Shown here: piece by piece, positions 57,208 through 64,000 of the stretch
How positions within the stretch are numbered: the stretch's first letter is position 1
How the letters are laid out: the number at the start of each line of letters is the position of its first letter
Assembly: GCA_030844895.1 (NCBI GenBank)
Contig: CM061223.1
Span: forward strand, 10,985,994-11,049,993
Direction: 5' to 3'
Source: Ambrosia x helenae
Taxonomy: Eukaryota > Streptophyta > Magnoliopsida > Asterales > Asteraceae
DNA: 64,000 nt
Position numbers and translations under genes: made by a program
Notes under the pieces: model-generated
Databases searched by the model: none
What the model was told of the DNA's origin: nothing
What the model saw: only the letters and a program-made list of their open reading frames with translations

Positions 57208-57218
57208 TATGTACCAAT

Positions 57219-57620
57219 GCTCTAGAATCAAATTGTTCTAGTGTGTCATTATTTAACACTTGCCAGAAATGATATTATAAGAAACATTCGTTTATTATAA
57301 CTAACATTCGTTTGTGTGTAAACTGGAATGTTTACCACTCTTCAATACAAAAATATAAGCGATGATTTGCTTGAAATTTATAATAGTTTCAAGTGTGTTT
57401 TAATTGGGCGCGTATTATATTGAATGTCGTTTGGTGTACATATCAAACTTTGAATTCATTTGGTGCGTTGGGTTTTGATGTTGAAAGAGAAATTTGAGAC
57501 ACTTTTTTGGTCGACGTATCATTTTATATTAGATTATTGGATATAAATAATCTCACGGCCACTAACAAACCATTATTAAAAATAAATATTTTCCATTTAA
57601 AAAATCAGTTAGTATTGTGT
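57219..57620. other. No gene seen
   Basis: AT-rich sequence without ORFs or terminal repeats. Confidence 0.4.
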
Positions 57621-58024
57621 TAGTCATAGTCCATTAGTGGCCAATATATTAAAAGTTAGGACCACTAGTACACAGTTTCTTAGTTGGGACTGGTGGCGGT
57701 CAATTACTAATAGTCATAGTCCATTGGTGGCCAATATATTACTCCCCCGTCCCATTTTAAATGTCCATTTTTCTACTTTTTGTTGTCTTAAATTAAATGT
57801 CAATTTCTAAGCAATTTTCAATTTTGCCCATAAAAGACAAAAGACAATCAAAGATTTGAAATAATAACTTGAGGATATTATTGTCATTTTACAACATACA
57901 AGCAAAAATTTTTTAATCTGTGTGTTTATGGGCCCAATGACATCTAAAATGAAACGGATGGAGTAAAAGTTAAGATCACCAGCACACATTTTTTTGGTTG
58001 AGACCGGTGACGGCCAATTACTAA
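57621..58024. repeat. Tandem duplication of a 90-bp unit, one copy holding a MITE
   Basis: Unit 1 is 57621-57710. Unit 2 starts at 57711 with TAGTCATAGTCCATT and resumes after the MITE at 57966 with AAAGTTAAGATCACCAG, matching AAAGTTAGGACCACTAG in unit 1. Confidence 0.85.
57742..57963. mobile_element. Stowaway (Tc1/mariner) MITE, 222 bp
   Basis: Ends CTCCCCCGTCCCATTTTA and, inverted, CTCCATCCGTTTCATTTTA, with TA on both sides (57740-57741, 57964-57965). This is the classic Stowaway terminus and target. Unit 1 of the surrounding tandem repeat is the empty site. Confidence 0.93.
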
Positions 58025-58622
58025 TAGTTATAATTATTTAAATCCAATACTCCTTTTATATTTTTTTAGATGATAAAAGATTGGTGCTTAATCAACACAT
58101 TTTTCACCACCATGTTAAGATAAATGTAACAAGACCCGCTTGCAGTGTGCGCATATATGGGCCTTGGGGTGCAAGAGTAAAATTGCACTAATTTTAACGT
58201 TGTTAAAAACGACGGATGGTTAATCATGCATCATGTGGTGGCGTTGATATCCAAAAGACAAGATGGTACATGCACCAATCGGACTTGTCCTTATTGCTAA
58301 GTGTTATGTGCATTATGTTTATGGCTTGATGCAAAACCACAATCTATTCTCACGGTGTAAAAGTAAGATTGTCTGCATCTTACCCTCAAACTATATTTTA
58401 AATTTGCTATTGGTGAGATGAAATGAGTATGATGTTGATTATGTTAATGTAAATGTCAATTGATCATCACATGGAGTTAAGTTCCTCTTGTGCTTCCCAC
58501 TGTAATTTGACATGTATAATTGTTAAGCTTAAACGTGTTGATTTGATTGGTAGAGAATTCTTATGCATCTCGTACTAATGGCTAGTTTAACTCATGTTGA
58601 TATATTGCAAGACGAATAAATG
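58025..58622. other. No gene seen
   Basis: AT-rich sequence without convincing ORFs or repeats. Confidence 0.4.
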
Positions 58623-58625
58623 TAA

Positions 58626-59748
58626 GGGTGAAGGGGCGTATGATGAGATTTTTTTTCACTTAACTGATTTTAACCAATGATACACTGTCACATTATTTTA
58701 TTTTATTTATTTACTTTACTAAAATACTTTTTTGGAGGCAGTACACTCCACTGATTCTTTTTATTTTTATTTTTTTTATTTAAATACAAATATAACTTTT
58801 TTTTTAAAACTCACACGGTTTTATCACCAAACCGTCAGCACGAGTTAATTTCAACCGTCTCCATCCAACACGGTCAAAAATATTTATTTCCATTAATATC
58901 GGTCTAATCTAACCGTCAGATTATATTTAATTTTACATTCAATATGGTTGGATTTTTACTATAAAAACCACCATACGACGGTGGTGAAAACACAATTCAA
59001 ATCAACATAATATCAAGAACATCCCCACCACACAACATCAGAATGACGCGTTGGACAGAGAACGAAGAAATCGCTTTGGTTGTGTGCGTCATATACGCAC
59101 AAAACGAACCATCCTTGCAGCGCCAACGCCGCCCATGGTCGGTTCCAGGGACACACGGTTCTGGGACCGTGTTTTGAGTGACTTCAATCAACAGGTCGGC
59201 CCAAGTGCCCGCACAATTGAAAGTCTGCAAAGAAAATGGGCCGATCTAAACGTCATGTGTGATATGTAGATGACATTGTACGAGCGCACAATGAGCCGCC
59301 ACCCAGGCATTGGGGAGGAGATTGTTGTGGAGATGACCCAGGCAACCTATGCGGGTCATTACCGCGACACATTTGACCATATCCAGCCGTGGCACCTCAT
59401 GCGCGAGCTTTAAGTTTTATTTTTTATGTTTTTATGTATTTTGATTAATGTTTAAATATTTAATGAATTATGTTTAAGTTTTTTGTTATTTAATTTTGTT
59501 TTAGTTATTTTCGTTATTTTCAAAACACACGGTTATAAAATACAATAACAAAAAAAAAGGATGCACACACGGTTATAGTAAAAAAAACCGATTTAATTTA
59601 ATTAAAAAAAAAACTAAAAAGCGGTTACCAGCATGGTAGATACAACCAGCAAAACGGTTTACGAGACCACCACCAGCATGGGTGGAGGCGGTGTTATCGT
59701 GCTGGTTTATGGGTACCCGTGACCAATTCGGGTGACGCTCCGTCCCCC
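58626..59748 (+). mobile_element. PIF/Harbinger-type element, target duplication TAA
   Basis: TAA at 58623-58625 and 59749-59751. The ends GGGTGAAGGGGCGT and, inverted, GGGGGACGGAGCGT match at 11 of 14 positions. Subterminal CCAGCA repeats and GGGTACCCGT match the other small Harbinger copies. It is 1,123 bp with one broken ORF. Confidence 0.85.
59043..59413 (+). pseudogene. Small Myb/SANT-like protein of a PIF/Harbinger element, broken
   Basis: Starts MTRWTENEEIALVVCV, identical over these residues to the intact copy at 9862-10233. A frameshift near 59130-59140 (in CGCCCATGG) moves the rest (SRDTRFWDRVLSDFNQQV, IESLQRKWADL) into another frame. A TAG at about 59267 stands where the intact copy has Trp. 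The end, RHPGIGEEIV to HLMREL and TAA, is still recognisable. A TATA box (CTATAAAAA) lies near 58960. Confidence 0.85.
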
Positions 59749-59751
59749 TAA

Positions 59752-60330
59752 TAATGGTTTTACGGGAGCATGCTTAACCTTTCGTTGTAGTTATATAGAT
59801 GGTTGCGTGAATACACACAATTATACTCAAATTGGTATAAATCTAGTCAACAACAACGGTGGGTGGCGTGGTCATCACAGCGTCACACTCAATCAATCAC
59901 TTTTTTGCCACCTCATTCCATCACTAAACACATGAGGTAAAATAAAAACCTTATATTAAAATAAAATAAAAACATTACACTAAATAAAATATAAAACTTA
60001 CATTAGATTAAAAAATACTAGAAAATAAAATAAAAACACTACTAGAAAATATAAAACCTAATTTAACTTTGGGCGTAACATTCGCTACGCCGAAACATGT
60101 GGAAAATCAACCCCGACCTTGGAAGCATACTCGAAGTTAGCATAGTCTACCCGCAAAGCTTCCATTTCGTTGGGGTGTTCATTTGTCATTTTCTTAAAAT
60201 ATTTTTCGAAGGTTCTACACTTTGTTTCGAAGTCCCTGTACTTGTGAGAGATTGAATCACAACTACGTGTAGTTTTCTCGACAAGTGTTGAGAACTCGAA
60301 CTTTATTTTCTCTCATCTCCTCCCCCAAAC
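59752..60330 (-). mobile_element. Decayed PIF/Harbinger fragment
   Basis: Contains the minus-strand Myb/SANT-like exon piece at 60085-60315 and an AT-rich 3' region with AAAATAAAACAC repeats. GCGTCACA-type sequence near 59878 and its inverse near 60632 may be its terminal repeats. If so, the SINE at 60361 is an insertion inside it. Boundaries are uncertain. Confidence 0.4.
60085..60315 (-). pseudogene. C-terminal part of a Harbinger Myb/SANT-like protein
   Basis: Minus-strand reading gives SCDSISHKYRDFETKCRTFE, then KKMTNEHPNEMEALRVDYAN and FEYASKVGVDFPHVSA before a stop at 60085-60087. The SISHKYRDFETKC helix, HPNE turn and DYANFE block correspond to IESLQRKW, HPGI and NFEHLHAW of the intact copy. 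No start was found; the N-terminal half is missing upstream. Confidence 0.6.
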
Positions 60331-60360
60331 AAAAAAAAAATCCATTAAAAAGTTATCTTC

Positions 60361-60503
60361 TCTTTTTTTTTTTTTTTTTTGAACGGCAAATTTTTATACC
60401 ACCTTATTTTTACCTAACCTTGCATTTGCAATAATTTGAACCCACAATCTCACATTTATAAGGGGGGACACCATACCACTAGAACAAGAGGTCATTCGCC
60501 TCT
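60361..60503 (-). mobile_element. tRNA-derived SINE
   Basis: On the minus strand: an A-box-like TAGTGGTATGG, then B-box-like GGGTTCAAAT, a tRNA-unrelated body and a terminal poly(A) (a plus-strand T run at about 60364-60380). No clear target duplication was found. Confidence 0.7.
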
Positions 60504-61110
60504 TTTCTTTCTCACACTAACATAAGTTGTTTTTACCTATTTTTTTTGAAAAACTAAACCATACTCTCTTTCATCCAAGTCACTATCTCTCTCCTCTAAA
60601 AGCATCAAAAACACATTATTAAGGTATTATTGTGACGCCTTAGTCATTTTCATGGGTGGCCTATGTGTTATTTAAGGTGGCCCTTAAAAAAAAACAGCGT
60701 AATTTGTAGGTAAAATTCCCTAATTCATTTCTTAAAAGTTTGATTCAACCTCTCGATCACATCTTTTGAAAATAATTCTTGGGCCCGTCACTGCATTTAT
60801 GCACGTTTTCATGTCAATTCACAATAGGCTCACATCTCTAATCCACTTACAACCACATATTACACTAAAATCATTACAGTTTTTATCTCGTTCAGTCATA
60901 ACAACTTTCACCAAATACTAAAAAATAAATACAAGAAAATTGTTTTCCACCAAAAAAAAATCCCAAATATCTTCAAATATATCGATAAAGAGTATGTTCC
61001 TCATTTTCTCTACTCACAACCACTCATAATCCTATAAAAAAAAATATGGGGTTTTCTATCACAAAATTATGAGGGACCAAATCTGAGTTCTATAAGGAGG
61101 TTTAATTTTA
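60504..61110. other. No gene seen
   Basis: AT-rich. A GCGTCACA-type end near 60632 may be the other end of the Harbinger fragment. Confidence 0.35.
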
Positions 61111-61119
61111 TGTATATGG

Positions 61120-61377
61120 ATAGAGAGAATCGCATGGTTGGTCCCTGTTGTTTACAGATAGTGCACTCGTGGTCCTAATGCTTTAATAATTACAAAGTTG
61201 GTACTTGAGGTTAACAAAACTGCACTCGTATGGTCCCTGCTCCTAAAGTCAGTTAAATTACTTAGTTAAGTGAGTATGAATTGACTATTTTACCCTTGTG
61301 TTAACTCTTCTTCTTCTTCTTCACCCAACCCCACCACCCACCTTCACAAACCACCACCTCCACCATCTTCAACACCA
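61120..61377. mobile_element. Possible terminal region of a gene-capturing element
   Basis: Contains GGTTGGTCCCTGTTGTTTAC and a second GGTCCCTGC, with intervening GTGCACTCGTGGTCC-like repeats. This resembles terminal regions often seen around captured gene fragments in plants (Mutator-like style). A matching inverted end was not found to the right, where an LTR element cuts in at 61921. Confidence 0.35.
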
Positions 61378-61818
61378 TCATTCATCATGAAACACTCGAA
61401 ACCCGTTCAAAATCATCCGAATTTCGCAACAATCCTCGTATTTCTTCCTAATCCCTCTCAAACTAGTATAATACAACACGACTCGATCTTCACAACCCGA
61501 TAAACAACGAACCCCTTTTGAATAATCCAAATCTTTATAATTGTTCAAAGCAGAGGATTCAAGAACAGAGTAATCTTGTTCACCTAATCCAAAAGAAACA
61601 TAAAGTTCCTCTTTCTCTTTATCTTTCTTTGAACCCAACTGATTATTATTAATAGTATTATTATTATCAACAAAAAATATATCAGTGTCATCATCTAAAC
61701 CATCCATGAGCTCCCACGTGTTAATAACAAGAGGAAACAGAGACAAAAACAGAGGAAGAAGCAGAAACAGAGATATGGTGTAAAGAATTGAATTTGTCGG
61801 CGGTGTTAAGGGAGCCAT
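61378..61818 (-). pseudogene. Fragment of a glutaredoxin-family gene, truncated before the active site
   Basis: A 146-codon frame. After a hydrophobic start it has INTWELMDGLDDD, an Asn-rich linker, then EDRVVLYYTSLRGIRKKYED and CCEIRMILNGFRVFHDE followed by a stop. The INTWELM block and the VVLYYTSLRGIR..YEDC..IRMIL.GFRV block are hallmarks of the plant glutaredoxin-domain family typified by Arabidopsis At5g39865 and At3g28850. There the domain normally continues into DERD-(V/I)SMD and much further. Here homology stops at the domain start, so it is a captured or truncated fragment. The neighbours are all transposons. Confidence 0.7.
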
Positions 61819-61920
61819 GGGTGGTGGAGGTGAGGGAAACGAAGTAGGTAGAGTGACCTTTATGGAGAGAAGCGTGGTGGATTAAGGGGGTGGGTAAAGA
61901 CATGGTTCTTCAAACAGAGG

Positions 61921-64000
61921 TGTAACACCCCAACCGATGGCGGAAACATCGAGGTGTCATGTAGTGACGATTGTTCAATAGCACATGGACTAAATTGTAA
62001 ATATTAATAGTAAATAACTTCCATTGTTCAAAACGAAATACAAAGAGTCTTAATAGAAATTTCAAACATAAATAATAAATGTTCAACTTTTATTTAAGCA
62101 CTAGGTCCAGCCTAAGCGTGAAAGCATGTAAGATCAAACGTCACCTGAAACATGTACAAAACAATTTTGTCAACACATATAATGTATTGGTGAGTACACC
62201 CGTTTGATATATATATAGTATAGAAATAAAATGTTTCGCAATTCATGTGTTGTATACCGTTTGCAAATATGTAATTAAGTAGTATCAGTCAAAACCAAAC
62301 CTGAGAATAACGACTAACACATGACTAACAAACTGAATAATGAATTAACATGACAATGACCAAGATCCTCTCAAGAGAGTCTCACGGGGGTATACCATAG
62401 TACTATTCACTGAAATGCTAGGCCGCCCAGCGGTTAATGATTAAGCATAATACACACCAAATCACATAAGGCAAACACACATGAGAATTGCATTAAGTAT
62501 AAGAAATAAAACTTGTTTAATAGGTACATGAATCATCCCGAAATGGTAAAACAGTAAGAAAAGGGAAAGATATACTCACAGTTTCGCTAATTATAAATTC
62601 CGAGAAAGTTCGTCGTAAAGGCTTAAGAATTCCGAAGAATTCAACCTATATATAAAAATACTAAATGAGGAAAATAACTTAAAAAAAATCTAAGACGACG
62701 AATCATCTAAGGCATTAGGGCTTGCTAGACTCGTATTAGGGAAGATGAAATTATTAGTAATAACTTGAACGACAGTTTTTGAAATAAATATATTTACAAT
62801 GAATTTAATAAATGACTAAAACTCTTATGTGTTTCACATATAGATATAAATTCCATTTTATAGAAAAATAGCCTTGAAATAGAGTTAATGATTTATATTT
62901 AATTAAACAATTTATTATTAAATCTAATTTAAATATAAATAGCATGAATAATACAAGGTATGATCCCAAAATGATATTATTATGAAAAATAATTATTTTA
63001 TGATGTGGAATACTAAAATAATATTTCCATAATTTCTTTTAATTTATTTGCATTTAAAACATTATAATAAACTTAAATAGTGTTTTAAATGATTAAAGAT
63101 AGTAAAAAAAAATAAAAATAATCATTTTCTGAGGAATTATATTTTATTTCAGTTTATTATTCATAGAAATAAATCTCCAGAAAATTTGAGGTTAAAATCC
63201 CTTAAAATGAATTTTTAATCATTTAATTATGATTAAAACGATTAAATTCAATAAAAATATAAAATTGATACATTTTCCGGAAAATAAAAGTGTGGAAATC
63301 TTATTTTAGATGTCAAGATGTTATGTCTAAATTTTCATAATTTTTGGATAGATAATGGATTTATTATGAATATTATAAAGAAAAAAGAAGTATTTATATA
63401 TTTATATATATAAATATTACCTAAATATCTCCTTCATCAAAAAAAATAAGAAAACCTGTGGTGAGAGGGTCTCGAACCCGAGCCTACTGGTTTCCCAAGA
63501 TCAGACCCAACCACTATGCCAAGCCCCATTTTGTTGATTTTATGTAACCCGAATTTTATTTATATGATTACTTAAACATCTTCTTCTTCCCCAATTATCT
63601 AGCCATAAACCCTAACCCTAACACAAAATCTAATAGCCCGATTCTAGTATAGTTAAGCCACAAGACCTTAGGGCTTTTAAAGATGATGGATAAACGATCA
63701 AAACGACATTATAAAACTGGACTTACAAGGTGTTTTTCAAGGGTCGCGAGAGGGGTACAAAAACCGGTAAAAAGCACCAGATCGAGTAGCTTTTTAGACG
63801 AAAGTTTTGATTGTTTTCAGGTCGTTTAGAAGGGGGATGAGTGCAGATACCAAGTGGAGAGTCTAATTTATATAGAAAACGAGTAGAAACGCGCGTTATC
63901 AAGCTTAATGATTTCCGACCGGTTACACTTTATATGCCATTAAAAGCTACTTAAAACGCCGTTTAAACGCGTAATTATTAGTCAAACAAGTCGAATAATG
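61921..64000 (-). mobile_element. LTR of the 2.4-2.6 kb family, running off the window
   Basis: Starts TGTAACACCCCAACCGATGG, the inverse of the 3' ends of 13532-16176 and 46337-48739. It contains a minus-strand TATA box (TATATAAA, 63867-63874) and the tRNA-like module at 63455-63528. The other end and any internal region lie outside, so solo or full element cannot be decided. The target-site base run to its left is AGAGG. Confidence 0.85.
63455..63528 (-). other. tRNA-like module within an LTR, copy 3
   Basis: On the minus strand: A box TGGCATAGTGG (63511-63521) and B box GGTTCGAGACC (63468-63478). It lies about 350 bp past the TATA box and about 1,600 bp from the LTR 3' end, as in the other copies. 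Confidence 0.65.

Overview
The window is plant nuclear DNA, very AT-rich and almost wholly made of transposable elements. It holds GT-AG introns in a PIF/Harbinger ORF1, Ty3-type LTR elements primed by tRNA-iMet and tRNA-Asp, a Stowaway MITE, tRNA-derived SINEs, hAT MITEs, an L1-type LINE tail and a fragment of a plant glutaredoxin-family gene. A eudicot is likely. Asteraceae is my guess from the general style of the repeats and is not shown by any one feature. I see no intact host gene, no rRNA or tRNA gene and no CRISPR.

Layout. 1-3.7 kb: AT-rich direct repeats, then Helitron-like sequence ending in a hairpin plus CTAG. 4.1-5.0 kb: a PIF/Harbinger remnant with an intact Myb/SANT-like ORF. 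5.0-9.4 kb: a 4.3 kb element inserted in an (AT)n microsatellite and carrying an array of CACGTG-centred palindromes. 9.5-10.6 kb: a complete PIF/Harbinger element with an intact ORF on the minus strand. 10.6-12.8 kb: a second Helitron 3' end and a tandem duplication holding SINE-like units. 12.9-26.2 kb: a PIF/Harbinger ORF1 element split by an 11.8 kb Athila-type retrotransposon, whose 5' LTR is itself split by a 2.6 kb solo LTR. 26.2-27.3 kb: a truncated chromovirus-type LTR. 27.35-30.1 kb: a solo LTR. 30.4-39.8 kb: a complete 9.4 kb non-coding LTR element (LARD type) with target duplication GTACG. 39.8-41.7 kb: pieces of an unrecognised minus-strand gene broken by two hAT MITEs. 41.7-52.5 kb: a train of five (TA)n-flanked elements, one holding two solo LTRs. 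52.5-54.6 kb: Harbinger-type sequence with a nearly intact ORF1. 54.8-55.8 kb: a solo LTR. 56.8-60.5 kb: a LINE tail, a Stowaway MITE, two more Harbinger copies and a SINE. 61.1-61.9 kb: a glutaredoxin-family gene fragment. 61.9-64.0 kb: an LTR that runs off the end.

Two patterns look the most novel. First, six elements of different size and content sit in (TA)n tracts and share a loose terminal consensus (GGG-AAGGAT, about 8 bases, then AAAACCC); several carry internal arrays of short palindromes. Second, three diverged copies of one LTR family keep a tRNA-like module (A box and B box) at the same place, about 320-350 bp past the TATA box. Little else in the module is conserved, which suggests a kept Pol III-type promoter or tRNA mimic inside an LTR.

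The genes do not form a pathway. The coding capacity is that of transposons: four or more small Myb/SANT proteins, two longer ORF1 copies, and Athila ORF1 plus a 180-residue ORF with a zinc-knuckle-like motif. No transposase and no reverse transcriptase core was seen, so nearly everything here would depend on enzymes encoded elsewhere.
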